Assembly: GCA_027624235.1 (NCBI GenBank)
Contig: JAQBYB010000003.1
Span: 1 to 64,000 of the forward strand
DNA length: 64,000 bases
Direction: 5' to 3'
Origin: Pseudomonadota bacterium
Lineage (GTDB): Bacteria > Pseudomonadota > Alphaproteobacteria > Rhodospirillales > Casp-alpha2
Part shown: positions 43,448 through 52,541 of the stretch, piece by piece
How positions within the stretch are numbered: the stretch's first letter is position 1
Layout: the number at the start of each line of letters is the position of its first letter
The notes under the pieces: model-generated
Database searches by the model: none
What the model was told of the DNA's origin: nothing
What the model saw: the letters and a program-made list of their open reading frames with translations, nothing else
Translations under genes and position numbers: made by a program

Positions 43448-44537
43448 GGACCGCATCGAAGGACACCCGACCCACTACTGGCACACTCTTGATGACGGCC
43501 GCGTCCAGTGTGATGTTTGTCCACGCTTGTGCAAGATGCGCGAAGGCCAGCGGGGCCTGTGTTTCGTGCGCGGTGTCGCCGGTGGCGCGGTGGTGCTGAC
43601 CACCTACGGGCGGTCTTCCGGGTTCTGCATCGACCCCATCGAAAAAAAACCGCTCAACCATTTCCTGCCCGGAACCCCGGTGCTGTCGTTCGGCACCGCC
43701 GGCTGTAACCTGACCTGCAAATTCTGCCAGAACTGGGACATCTCCAAATCCCGCGAATTCGATAAGTTGCAGGACAAGGCGACGCCGGAGGCGATTGCCG
43801 ACGCCGCCGTCAGGACCGGCTGCAAGTCGGTCGCCGTCACCTACAACGACCCGGTGATCTTTATGGAGTACGCCATCGACGTCGCCCAGGCCTGTCGTGA
43901 AAAAGGCATCAAGATGGTGGCGGTGACGGCAGGCTACATGTGCGACGAGCCGAGGACCGAGTTTTACAAGTACATGGACGCCGCCAACGTCGACCTCAAG
44001 GCATTCACCGAGAGTTTCTACAAAAATATTTGCACCGGCTCCCTGGCGCCGGTGCTGGAAACGCTGAAATACCTCAAGCACGAGACCGACGTCTGGTTCG
44101 AGATCACCGACCTGCTGATCCCCGGCGAAAACGATGGCGAGGCCGAGATCGAGGAGATGACCGGCTGGGTGATGGAAAATCTCGGCCCCGACGTGCCGAT
44201 GCATTTTTCCGCCTTCCACCCGGACTGGAAAATGACCGACAAGCCGAACACGCCGCTGGAGACGGTGGTCCGGGCGCGGCGCATCGCCATGAAAAACGGG
44301 ATTCGATACGCCTATACGGGCAACGTCCACGACCCCGAAGGTGACGCCACCTTGTGCCATCAATGCGGCGAAGTTTTAATCGGGCGCGATTGGTACGACA
44401 TCACCGCCTGGGCGCTCAAAACGGAAGGCAATTACACCGGCAATTGCGGAAACTGCGGCACCCCGGTGGCCGGGATCTTCGACGGCCCGCCCGGTGACTG
44501 GGGCCGCAAGCGACTACCGGTGCGAATCGGTTCGTGA
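43440..44537 (+). CDS. amrS: AmmeMemoRadiSam system radical SAM enzyme
   Basis: A 365-residue radical SAM protein. The [4Fe-4S] cluster motif is CNLTCKFC (Cys89, 93, 96). An N-terminal Cys group (CDVCPRLC) and a C-terminal zinc-ribbon-like part (CHQCG ... CGNCG) are present. The substrate of AmrS is unestablished. Its companions amrA and amrB lie 7-8 kb away on the opposite strand instead of next to it. The ATG lies inside the end of the 2OG oxygenase gene. Confidence 0.92.
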   Translation: MTKDRIEGHPTHYWHTLDDGRVQCDVCPRLCKMREGQRGLCFVRGVAGGAVVLTTYGRSSGFCIDPIEKKPLNHFLPGTPVLSFGTAGCNLTCKFCQNWDISKSREFDKLQDKATPEAIADAAVRTGCKSVAVTYNDPVIFMEYAIDVAQACREKGIKMVAVTAGYMCDEPRTEFYKYMDAANVDLKAFTESFYKNICTGSLAPVLETLKYLKHETDVWFEITDLLIPGENDGEAEIEEMTGWVMENLGPDVPMHFSAFHPDWKMTDKPNTPLETVVRARRIAMKNGIRYAYTGNVHDPEGDATLCHQCGEVLIGRDWYDITAWALKTEGNYTGNCGNCGTPVAGIFDGPPGDWGRKRLPVRIGS

Positions 44538-44545
44538 TGTTTATG

Positions 44546-44710
44546 AACCACCGAGATCGCAGAGAGAATAAAGAAGGGGAAAGGAGATGTGGGGATAAAG
44601 GGAGATAAGGACGGATAATCTCTTCGCGCCACCGGCGCAGTTTTTTTCTTATCCCCCTATCCCCAAAAATCCCCACATCTCCTTTTCCCTTCTCTGTGAT
44701 CTCTGTGGTT
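44546..44710. repeat. Long imperfect inverted repeat (dispersed-repeat type)
   Basis: Left arm 44546-44610 and right arm 44648-44710 are imperfect reverse complements; both contain AAGGAGATGTGGGGAT and begin with AACCAC(C/A)GAGATC. Purine-rich sequences beginning AACCAC-AGAGA are a common class of dispersed intergenic repeat in proteobacteria. The arms enclose a terminator-like hairpin. Confidence 0.8.
44626..44647 (+). terminator. Rho-independent terminator after amrS
   Basis: GCGCC-ACC-GGCGC is followed by AG and seven T. It lies in the centre of the inverted repeat, about 90 bases past the amrS stop. Confidence 0.6.
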
Positions 44711-44803
44711 GCGCATTCTTTTCTCGGGTTTTGGCGGGTGACACCATCCCGTTGACCTGTTAAAAGTCCGCGGCGAATTGCGGTAAATTTCATCGGGTAT
44801 CCT

Positions 44804-45787
44804 ATGTCGAAAAAATTACTGGCCCTGGCCCTGAAGTTCCTGGTGTCGGGTTTCCTGATCTGGTTTCTGATCTCAAAAATCGACCTCGGCGAGGCTAAGG
44901 AGAGGCTGCTCGACGCCGACCCGTTAATGTTAGCCGCCGCGTTGCTGGTCATCCTGATTCAGATCTGCGTCGGCGGCTTGCGCTGGCAGGCGGTGATGAA
45001 GGCGATCGGCTCCCCGATTAGCACCCTTAAATCCATTCAGCTTTTCTATATCGGCGCATTTTTCAGCCAAATCCTGCCGTCGTCGGTGGGCGGCGACGCG
45101 GTTCGTATCTACAAGATTTACCGCGAGGGGATCGGGCTCCGGGCCTCGGTCAATGGGGTTCTGCTGGAGCGCGCCGTCACCGTCGTGGCGCTGGTGGTGC
45201 TGGTCGACATCACATTCCCCTGGTTCATGCCCCGCGTCGATGCGGCGACCATGAAGCTGATTTTGCCCGGTATTATTATGGTCACCCTGGCCGGCGCCGT
45301 CGGTCTCGGCTTCCTGATGATGCTGGACCGTCTGCCGGAAGGATTAAGGCGGTGGCGGATATTTCGCGGCCTCGGCAATTTGGGCGTTGATGCCCGCCAA
45401 GTGTTTCTTTCCGTTCCTCACCTGATCCCGGTGCTTGCCTTGGGGATTATCACGCATATCAATATTTCCTTTTGCGTCTTTCTTCTGGCCATGAGTCTCA
45501 ATCTGGATGTGACCTGGCTCGATTGTCTGGTGTTGGTGCCGCCGGTCTTGCTGGTGATGACGCTGCCCATTTCCATTGCCGGGTGGGGGGTGCGCGAGAC
45601 CGCCATGGTCGCGGCCTTCGGCCTGATCGGCGTGCCGGAGGGCGGCGCCGCCGTGCTCGGCTTCCTGCTCGGTCTGGTCGGGATCGCGTCCGCCGCGCCG
45701 GGCGGGGTTATCTGGTTGGTGAGCCGCGACAAGGGGGAAACCATGGATTATCCTGAACCGGACATCATAAAGGCAGAGGAAACATAG
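44804..45787 (+). CDS. Lysylphosphatidylglycerol synthase-type flippase domain protein (YbhN/UPF0104)
   Basis: A 327-residue inner-membrane protein with about eight helices. LRWQAVMKAIG, FYIGAFFSQILPSSVGGDAVRIYKIYREG and LLERAVTVVAL are the family's conserved loop; GWGVRETAMVAAFGLIGVPEGGA is the C-terminal one. Members may move lipids or lipid-linked sugars across the membrane; the exact role is unknown. No strong ribosome site precedes ATG 44804. Confidence 0.87.
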   Translation: MSKKLLALALKFLVSGFLIWFLISKIDLGEAKERLLDADPLMLAAALLVILIQICVGGLRWQAVMKAIGSPISTLKSIQLFYIGAFFSQILPSSVGGDAVRIYKIYREGIGLRASVNGVLLERAVTVVALVVLVDITFPWFMPRVDAATMKLILPGIIMVTLAGAVGLGFLMMLDRLPEGLRRWRIFRGLGNLGVDARQVFLSVPHLIPVLALGIITHINISFCVFLLAMSLNLDVTWLDCLVLVPPVLLVMTLPISIAGWGVRETAMVAAFGLIGVPEGGAAVLGFLLGLVGIASAAPGGVIWLVSRDKGETMDYPEPDIIKAEET

Positions 45788-45866
45788 GGGCTTTTTAACT
45801 AACCCTTTTCTTTGCCGCCTGTCGGGCTAGAGTCTTGCATCGAATTTCAAACAAAAGAGGCAATCC

Positions 45867-47375
45867 ATGAAAATCGTCTTTTCCGGGCCTGGGTCCGCCG
45901 CAACGGGAGCATTGGTGGTTGGTGTTCTCGAAGACAATACGCTGACGCTTTCGGCGAAGGCGCTGGACAAAAAAATCAACGGTGGGCTGCGGCGCGCCTT
46001 TAAGACGAGCCGCTTCAAGGGCAAGGTGGGGCAAAGCCTTACCGTCGTCACTCCGGCGGGGACCCGGCTCGACCGTTTATTGATCGTCGGCCTGGGCAAG
46101 GCCAAGGATGTGGATGAGCAGGCGCTTTGCAAACTCGGCGGCCGCATTTATGCGGGACTGGCGGCGTCCGGATCAAAAACCGCGACGATCCTGGTTGATT
46201 CGTTGGACGGCTTGACGCTGAAGCCGGACCATATGGCGGCGGCGATCGCCGAAGGCGCGTTGCTTCGCTCTTACCGTTTCACCAAGTACCAGACCAAGAA
46301 CGAAGATGACGCCAAGCCGACGCTGACAACGATGACAATTCGCTGTCGAGGCTCGGCCAAGGCCCAGGCGGAATTCCGGGCCAGGGACAAGGTCGTTCAG
46401 GGCGTCTTCATGACCCGCGACCTGGTGACGGAACCGCCCAACGTGATTTATCCCGATAGCCTGGCGAAACGCTGCAAGGCGCTGACCAAACTGGGCGTCA
46501 AGGTCGAGATTCTGGGTGAGGCGCAGATGAAGCGCCTCGGCATGGGCGCGTTGCTCGGCGTCGGCCAGGGCTCGGTCCGGGAAAGCAAGCTGGTGGTGAT
46601 GCGCTGGGACGGTAAACGGGGCGCGAAGGCCAAAGCCGATAAGCCGGTCTGTTTCGTCGGCAAGGGCATTACCTTCGATACCGGCGGCATCTCGCTGAAA
46701 CCATCCGCCGGCATGGAAGACATGAAATATGACATGGGCGGGTCCGCCGTTGTCATCGGCTTGATGAAGGCGCTGGCGGGACGCAAAGCCAAGGTCAACG
46801 CCGTCGGCGTCGTGGCGCTTGCCGAAAACATGCCCGGCCCCAACGCCCAACGCCCCAGCGACGTGGTCACGTCGATGTCGGGGCAAACCATCGAGGTCCT
46901 CAACACCGACGCCGAAGGCCGCCTGGTGCTGGCCGATGCGCTGCATTACGCCAACACCCGGTTTAAGCCGCAATTCATTGTCGATCTGGCGACCTTGACC
47001 GGCGCCATCGTTGTCGCGCTCGGCAGTGAATACGCCGGTCTTTTTTCCAACAACGACAAGCTTTCCGAACGCCTGACCGATGCCGGTGAAGAGGTCGGCG
47101 AGTTGTTGTGGCGGCTGCCCCAGGGCGAGGTCTACGATAAGATGTTGAAATCTGATATCGCCGACATGAAAAATATTTCAGGCGGACGCGGCGCCGGTTC
47201 GATCACGGCGGCGCAGTTCCTCGGCCGCTTCATCGGCAAGACGCCGTGGGCGCATCTGGATATCGCCGGCGTGACCTGGGACAAAGCCGACACGCCGTTG
47301 TCGCCCAAGGGTGCGACCGCCTTCGGCGTGCGCCTGTTGAACCGCCTGGTCGCGGATCATTACGAGGCAAAATAA
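45867..47375 (+). CDS. pepA: Leucyl aminopeptidase
   Basis: A cytosolic M17 metallopeptidase, 502 residues. The two-metal site is seen in FVGKGITFDTGGISLKPSAGMEDMKYDMGGSA and the catalytic NTDAEGRLVLADAL. In E. coli PepA also acts as a DNA-binding regulator. It is followed closely by holC, an arrangement common in proteobacteria. AAAGAGG precedes the ATG. Confidence 0.97.
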   Translation: MKIVFSGPGSAATGALVVGVLEDNTLTLSAKALDKKINGGLRRAFKTSRFKGKVGQSLTVVTPAGTRLDRLLIVGLGKAKDVDEQALCKLGGRIYAGLAASGSKTATILVDSLDGLTLKPDHMAAAIAEGALLRSYRFTKYQTKNEDDAKPTLTTMTIRCRGSAKAQAEFRARDKVVQGVFMTRDLVTEPPNVIYPDSLAKRCKALTKLGVKVEILGEAQMKRLGMGALLGVGQGSVRESKLVVMRWDGKRGAKAKADKPVCFVGKGITFDTGGISLKPSAGMEDMKYDMGGSAVVIGLMKALAGRKAKVNAVGVVALAENMPGPNAQRPSDVVTSMSGQTIEVLNTDAEGRLVLADALHYANTRFKPQFIVDLATLTGAIVVALGSEYAGLFSNNDKLSERLTDAGEEVGELLWRLPQGEVYDKMLKSDIADMKNISGGRGAGSITAAQFLGRFIGKTPWAHLDIAGVTWDKADTPLSPKGATAFGVRLLNRLVADHYEAK

Positions 47376-47393
47376 GGGGGGTAGCGGCTAACC

Positions 47394-47864
47394 GTGACCG
47401 AGATCGCCTTTTATCACCTGGAAAAATCACCGCTGGAACGGGTTCTGCCGAAGCTTCTGGAAAAGACCCTGGCGGCAGGCAAGCGTGCCTTGGTGCTGGC
47501 CGGCTCCGAGGGCCGCGTCGAGGCGCTGGCCGGCCACCTCTGGACCTATGAAGAGGGATCGTGGCTGCCGCATGGTACGGCCAAGGATGGATCGCCCGAA
47601 GAGCAACCGGTATGGCTGGCGACGAAGGACGAAAACGCCAACGACGCCCAGTTCCTGTTCCTCACCGACGGCGCCCAGTCCGGCGCCGTCGATGGGTTCG
47701 AGCGGTGTTTCGAATTGTTTGACGGCGGCGATCTTGAAGCCGTCAATGCCGCCCGCGGCCGCTGGAAGGCTTACGCCGACGCCGGTCACGACCTGACCTA
47801 TTGGCGCCAAGGCGATGATGGCCGTTGGGAGTTGAGCAGCCATGTTCAGAAAGCTGGGGCGTGA
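47394..47864 (+). CDS. holC: DNA polymerase III subunit chi
   Basis: Links the clamp loader to SSB. A 156-residue protein with IAFYHLEKSPLERVLPKLLEKTLAAGKRALVL at the N-terminus and LWTYEEGSWLPHGTA ... QPVWLATKDENANDAQFLFL, typical of alphaproteobacterial HolC. GTG start. It ends overlapping the start of the next gene's first frame. Confidence 0.93.
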   Translation: MTEIAFYHLEKSPLERVLPKLLEKTLAAGKRALVLAGSEGRVEALAGHLWTYEEGSWLPHGTAKDGSPEEQPVWLATKDENANDAQFLFLTDGAQSGAVDGFERCFELFDGGDLEAVNAARGRWKAYADAGHDLTYWRQGDDGRWELSSHVQKAGA

Positions 47865-48836
47865 CGCCAATTCAAAGGACTTGGAGTTACGCGAAGCCGT
47901 CAATAAGGCGATAGGCCACTTCGAGGCGAAAAGCTATTTTCTGGCTGACGAGAGCATCGTTGCCGTATGGAATATTTTTTTTCCCGCCACGGCGGTTTCT
48001 GCACTGACGTTGATGTGCTGAAGATGTTGGAAAAAATTTCCCGCACCATCGCCAACGAAAAAAATGCCCGCCTGTTCCGCCGCGAAATTAACATTCTGCG
48101 CGGTCACGACACGGCCGAGAACTACGACAGGCCGACGGTTGATGTGTTGTGTTCCGAGGACAAGCGTAACGAGATCAAGCGTCATGGCAGCCCGGGGGAT
48201 GGCTATCTGGACTACCTGATAAAATTCGACCACAAATTTGATGATAATCGGGACCTGTTTTGTGATCTCGCGCCGGAACCGGGGGACGCGGTTTTGGATG
48301 TGGGATCCGGCGCCGGCTTCCTGACCTATATTCTGAAACGTAACGGTGTTGATGTGGTCGAAGCCCTCGATATGCCGGAACCCTCCGGCGTTTTTAATAA
48401 TTCCTGCCGGATATTGGGGGTCGAGAAGAAAGAGTTCACCATCGAAAAGCGTAAACCGATGATGAGCTTCGGTCGCAAGTTCGATATCATAGCCTGCGGG
48501 TTGCTGCAGTTTGACGGCCATTCCCTGGCCGCCATCGCCCATGGCAAGGGGGAGGGCGGTGGCGAATTTGAATGGGGAACGACCGACTGGTTATGCTTTC
48601 TGAAAGATATGCACGACAATCTATTGACGGATGATGGATATATCTGGCTCGGCTTTACCGAAACCTGGCTGGGCACGACCGTCATCGACGCCAACAAGGA
48701 ACAGGCGGCGGCCATCCGGGAAATGTTCGAGCCGTATCTAGTTAAGGATAAAAGATCCTCGGGCGAACCGGTGAAGCTGAGCCGCCGGGATATCGCGGGG
48801 CTACTCACGGATCGGGAAAGCCGGCAAGAGGGATAG
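47842..48836 (+). pseudogene. Class I SAM methyltransferase, apparently frameshifted
   Basis: The ATG at 47842, overlapping the holC stop, opens a frame (MFRKLGRDANSKDLELR ... SIVAVWNIFF) that ends at 48021. The remaining protein (SRHGGFCTDVDVLKMLEK to RESRQEG) is in the next frame, 47967-48836, whose own ATG has no ribosome site. One extra T in the T8 run (47975-47982) would join them into a 331-residue protein. The methyltransferase core is seen in AVLDVGSGAGFLTYIL and the acidic VEALDMPEP. The target is unknown. It lies 7 bases before the cyclase gene and may be cotranscribed with it. Confidence 0.7.
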
Positions 48837-48843
48837 CAACAAT

Positions 48844-49860
48844 ATGACGAAACGCTGGAAAATAAGACCCGAGGGCTCGACCTGGGGCGATTGGGGCAAC
48901 GACGACCAAAAGGGCCGCATGAACCTGCTGACGCCGGAACGCATCAAGGCGGCGGCCTTGGAGGTCAAGGACGGGCGCTGCTTCTGCCTCAGCCTGCCGT
49001 TGGATCTGCCCGGCGGCAACGCCGTCAATCCAAAACGCCACCCGCCGCAACTGGGTCCTGTGTTCGTCGGCGACGATGTCTATTTCAACTATGTCTGGGA
49101 TAATCATAAGCCCGGCGACATGGATGTTAGCTGCGACGAGGCGATCACTCTTTACAGCCAGTATTCGACGCAATGGGACAGCCTCTGTCACATCGGCTCC
49201 AAGTTCGATGCCGACGGCGACGGCGAGCCCGAACCCCTCTATTACAACGGCTTCCGGCCCGGCGAACACATCGGCGGCACGCCCGGCGACGGACAGCTCG
49301 GCGCCCGCGCGCTGGGCATTGAAAACATGGCCGAGGCGTGCGTCCAGGGCCGCGGCGTCATGGTCAACCTGCATGCCCACTTCGGCGATGCGCGCGTCGC
49401 CGTCGGCTACGACCAGTTAATGGACGTATTCGCCAAGGACGGCATCAGCGTCGAAGAGGGCGACATGCTGACGCTCTATACCGGTTGGGGCGATATGATC
49501 TGGGCCATGGGCGGCGACCCGGACGCCGAGAAACTGCATGCATCGTGCGCCGTTCTCGATGGTTATGATCCGGAACTGCTGCAATGGATTACCGACAGCG
49601 GCTTATCGGTGATCGTGTCCGACAACATGGCGGTCGAAAACGCCCACGGCGACGGCGACACCCAGGGCGGCCGGTCGCACCTGCCGATCCACCGCCATTG
49701 CCTGTTCCGTCTCGGCGTGCATTTGGGCGAGCTTTGGAATCTCGGTGAATTGGCAACCGAGCTTCGCCGCCAGAACCGGTTTCGCTATCTGTTGACGGCG
49801 CCGCCGCTGCGCATGCCGGGCGCCGTCGGCTCACCGGTGACGCCGATCGGGACGATCTGA
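48844..49860 (+). CDS. Cyclase/kynurenine-formamidase-like metal hydrolase
   Basis: A 338-residue protein of the cyclase family (kynurenine formamidase-like). The metal-binding stretch reads YSTQWDSLCHIGSKFDADG, a variant of the HxGTHxDxxxH pattern with Gln/Trp in place of the first histidines, as in the longer branch of this family. GRGVMVNLHAHFG and SDNMAVENAHGDGDTQGGRSHLPIHRHCLFRLGVHLGELWNL are also family-like. It is the first of three tightly packed genes with a CoA-transferase and a CoA-ester lyase. Confidence 0.8.
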   Translation: MTKRWKIRPEGSTWGDWGNDDQKGRMNLLTPERIKAAALEVKDGRCFCLSLPLDLPGGNAVNPKRHPPQLGPVFVGDDVYFNYVWDNHKPGDMDVSCDEAITLYSQYSTQWDSLCHIGSKFDADGDGEPEPLYYNGFRPGEHIGGTPGDGQLGARALGIENMAEACVQGRGVMVNLHAHFGDARVAVGYDQLMDVFAKDGISVEEGDMLTLYTGWGDMIWAMGGDPDAEKLHASCAVLDGYDPELLQWITDSGLSVIVSDNMAVENAHGDGDTQGGRSHLPIHRHCLFRLGVHLGELWNLGELATELRRQNRFRYLLTAPPLRMPGAVGSPVTPIGTI

Positions 49861-49863
49861 TCC

Positions 49864-51069
49864 ATGGCTAAATTCAATCCTGACAATAAAGGCCCGCTCG
49901 ACGGCGTTCGTGTCCTCGACATGACACGCCTGATCGCCGGCAACATGTTAACCCTGCAACTGGCCGATTTCGGCGCCGAGGTCATCAAGATCGAAACGCC
50001 GGGCAAGGGCGACCCGCTGCGCGCCTGGCAGGATAACGGCGTCGCGTGCCATTGGAAGACTTACGCCCGCAACAAAAAAAGCCTGACCCTCAACCTGCGT
50101 GAGCCGGACGCCATCGATATTCTGTTGGGGCTGGTCGAAGGCGCCGACGTCATGGTCGAAAATTTCCGCCCTGGACGGCTGGAGGAAATGGGCCTCGGCC
50201 CGGACGCGTTGCATCAGCGCAATCCGAAGCTGGTGTTGGCGCGCATTTCCGGGTTCGGCCAGACCGGGCCGTATCGGGAAAAGCCGGGCTTTGGCTCGTT
50301 GGTCGAGGCAATGTCCGGGTTCGCCGACCGCAACGGATTTCCAGACCGCGAACCGGTGCTGCCGCCGTTGGCCCTGGCCGATATGATCGCCGGGTTATAT
50401 GGCGCGATGGCGGTGATGATCGCGGTGCGTGAGGTCGAGGTCAAAGGCGGCAACGGTCAGGTCATCGACCTGTCGCTGCTGGAACCGATTTTCTCGGTTC
50501 TCGGCCCCGAGGCGATGACCCATATGGTTACCGGCAAGGTAAAACAACGGATGGGCAGCGGTTCAAACACCTCCTCGCCGCGCAACGCCTATGCGACGAA
50601 GGACGGCAAATGGGTGGCGCTGTCGGCGTCGATCCAGTCCATGGCCGAACGGGTGTTCCGGGTCATCGGTCGCGACGACATGAACGACGATCCCCGTTTC
50701 CGCACCAACCCGGACCGGGTCAAGCACCGCGACCAGGTCGACGAAATCCTCGGTGGCTGGATCAAGGAACGCGATCAGGCCGAAGTTTTGGATATTTTCG
50801 GCAGAGGCGAGGTGACGGCGGCTCCCATTTACGACATTTCCGACATCATCAAAGACGAACATTTCCAGGGCCGCGAAATCCTGGTTGATCTGCCGGACAA
50901 GGACTTGGGCGAAGTGCCCATGCACAACGTCATCCCGCGGCTGTCGGAAACGCCCGGCGGCTTCCGCCTGGCCGCGCCGGAGCTGGGCGAGCACACCCAG
51001 GCGCTGTTGACGGAATACGGCATCGAGGCCGAGCGTCTTGCGGATTTGAAGAAAAGGGGCGTTGTTTAA
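49864..51069 (+). CDS. Class III CoA-transferase (CaiB/Frc family)
   Basis: A 401-residue protein. GPLDGVRVLDMTRLIAGNMLTLQLADFGAEVIKIE is the family start; the catalytic Asp is in the LALADMIAGLYGA region. The CoA donor and acceptor are unknown. It begins 3 bases after the cyclase stop and ends directly at the lyase start, so the three form one operon. Confidence 0.9.
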   Translation: MAKFNPDNKGPLDGVRVLDMTRLIAGNMLTLQLADFGAEVIKIETPGKGDPLRAWQDNGVACHWKTYARNKKSLTLNLREPDAIDILLGLVEGADVMVENFRPGRLEEMGLGPDALHQRNPKLVLARISGFGQTGPYREKPGFGSLVEAMSGFADRNGFPDREPVLPPLALADMIAGLYGAMAVMIAVREVEVKGGNGQVIDLSLLEPIFSVLGPEAMTHMVTGKVKQRMGSGSNTSSPRNAYATKDGKWVALSASIQSMAERVFRVIGRDDMNDDPRFRTNPDRVKHRDQVDEILGGWIKERDQAEVLDIFGRGEVTAAPIYDISDIIKDEHFQGREILVDLPDKDLGEVPMHNVIPRLSETPGGFRLAAPELGEHTQALLTEYGIEAERLADLKKRGVV

Positions 51070-51969
51070 ATGAGTGCTACCTCGGAAGGAAAACTCCTGG
51101 TTTGGCGCTCATTGCTGTACGTGCCGGCCAACAATCAACGCTTCATCGACAAGGCCCACACCCGGGGCGCCGACGCCATCATCCTTGATCTTGAAGACAG
51201 CGTGCCGATGGCCGAAGGCGACCGGGCGCGGGCCATGCTGGCGGCCTCGGCGGCCTCGGTTCGACAATCGGGCGCCGATGTGGTGGTCCGCATCAATCGC
51301 CCCGGCGCCGAAGCTAAAAGCGACCTGGACGCCGCCGTGATCGAGGGCGTTGATGCGTTGATGCTGCCCAAGGTGGACGATGCCGCCCATGTTCTGGCGC
51401 TGGCCGATGCGGTCGGGAAACTGGAAGGCGAACGGGGCCTGGCGCCCGGCGGGATTCGGTTCGTGGTCATGGTCGAAAGCCCGGCGGCGTTGTTTAAAGC
51501 GCCGGAAATTGCCGCCGCCCATCCCCGTAATACCGCTGCCTTCCTCGGCGGTGAAGACTTCGCCACCGCCGCCGGCATGGTGCCCGACCCGGAAACCCTG
51601 TTTCTGCCCAAGATTCTGACACTGTATGCGGCGCGGGCCGCCGGGATCACCCCGTTGGGGATGCTCGGCACCGTCGCCGATTATCAGAATCTGGATGCGG
51701 TTCGCGAAATTATCCGGCGTTCACGCAAGTTCGGGTTTGAAGGGGCGTCGTGCATCCATCCCAGCGTGGTGCCGATATTGAACCAGGAAATGGCGCCCTC
51801 CGGGGAAGAGGTGGATCAGGCCAGCCGCATTGTCGAGGCCTACGCCGCGGCGGAAAAGGACGGCCTCGGCGCCATTACTGTCGATGGCATGATGGTTGAT
51901 GTGCCGGTGGCGGTGCGCGCCGAGGCGTTGCTGAAACGCCATGCCGCCATCCAGGCGCGCGGCGCCTAG
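51070..51969 (+). CDS. CitE/HpcH-type CoA-ester lyase
   Basis: A 299-residue Mg-dependent C-C lyase or aldolase. RSLLYVPANNQRFIDKA, DAIILDLEDSVP, VRINRPG and FVVMVESPAALFKA are the family motifs, and FEGASCIHPSVVPILN the C-terminal one. Together with the CoA-transferase it resembles the pairing in citramalate or itaconate breakdown (CoA activation then cleavage of a citramalyl-CoA-type ester), but the hydratase of that pathway is absent here. Confidence 0.88.
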   Translation: MSATSEGKLLVWRSLLYVPANNQRFIDKAHTRGADAIILDLEDSVPMAEGDRARAMLAASAASVRQSGADVVVRINRPGAEAKSDLDAAVIEGVDALMLPKVDDAAHVLALADAVGKLEGERGLAPGGIRFVVMVESPAALFKAPEIAAAHPRNTAAFLGGEDFATAAGMVPDPETLFLPKILTLYAARAAGITPLGMLGTVADYQNLDAVREIIRRSRKFGFEGASCIHPSVVPILNQEMAPSGEEVDQASRIVEAYAAAEKDGLGAITVDGMMVDVPVAVRAEALLKRHAAIQARGA

Positions 51970-51972
51970 TCT

Positions 51973-52422
51973 TTATTTTTCCCCGCCGTCTTTCTCGGCT
52001 TTATCGGAACTGGCGCCTTTTCTCTCTAATTCTGCTAATCGGCGGCCTTCTTTCTCCAATTCCTCGATCTTGGCGCCCATGGCGACATGGATCAGCTGCG
52101 AGCCGATGGCCGCCAGCAACGGCGTCGCCAGGATGACAAAAGCCCAGTAAATGATCTGCGCCGTCTCGATCCCGGGGAACAGGACGGTGTGGTAGTAGAC
52201 GACATAGATAATCAGGAACAGCTCTGATACCAGGGCAAGGCGGAAGGACGTCCGCCCGGTCAGCTTGCTCGGTTTGATCGGGCCGCCGAAGGCACGGATG
52301 ATGCTGGTGAACAGGCCGCCGGCAAAATTGGCCATCATCACCAGGACGCAAATGATGATGATGGTTAAGGCGTCATTCTGGGAAAAGCCGAATGTCTTCA
52401 TGAAGTCTTCGATGCCGCCCAT
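51973..52422 (-). CDS. Small membrane protein with C-terminal coiled coil
   Basis: A 149-residue protein: three hydrophobic segments (ALTIIIICVLVMMANFAGGLFT, LALVSELFLIIYVVYYHTVLF, IIYWAFVILATPLLAAIGSQLI) and a charged heptad-like tail (AKIEELEKEGRRLAELERKG). No family recognised. It is transcribed alone, convergent with the lyase gene, 3 bases from its stop. Confidence 0.65.
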   Translation of the reverse strand: MGGIEDFMKTFGFSQNDALTIIIICVLVMMANFAGGLFTSIIRAFGGPIKPSKLTGRTSFRLALVSELFLIIYVVYYHTVLFPGIETAQIIYWAFVILATPLLAAIGSQLIHVAMGAKIEELEKEGRRLAELERKGASSDKAEKDGGEK

Positions 52423-52541
52423 GGTTCGTGCCTCTTAGGTAATAGGGGTCGAGTAATAGTGACTATGCCGCCGGAGCCGCGTTCCTGCGAATCATTGAAG
52501 TATTACACCAAACAACCCGAAACAATTCCACACTTACCTTT

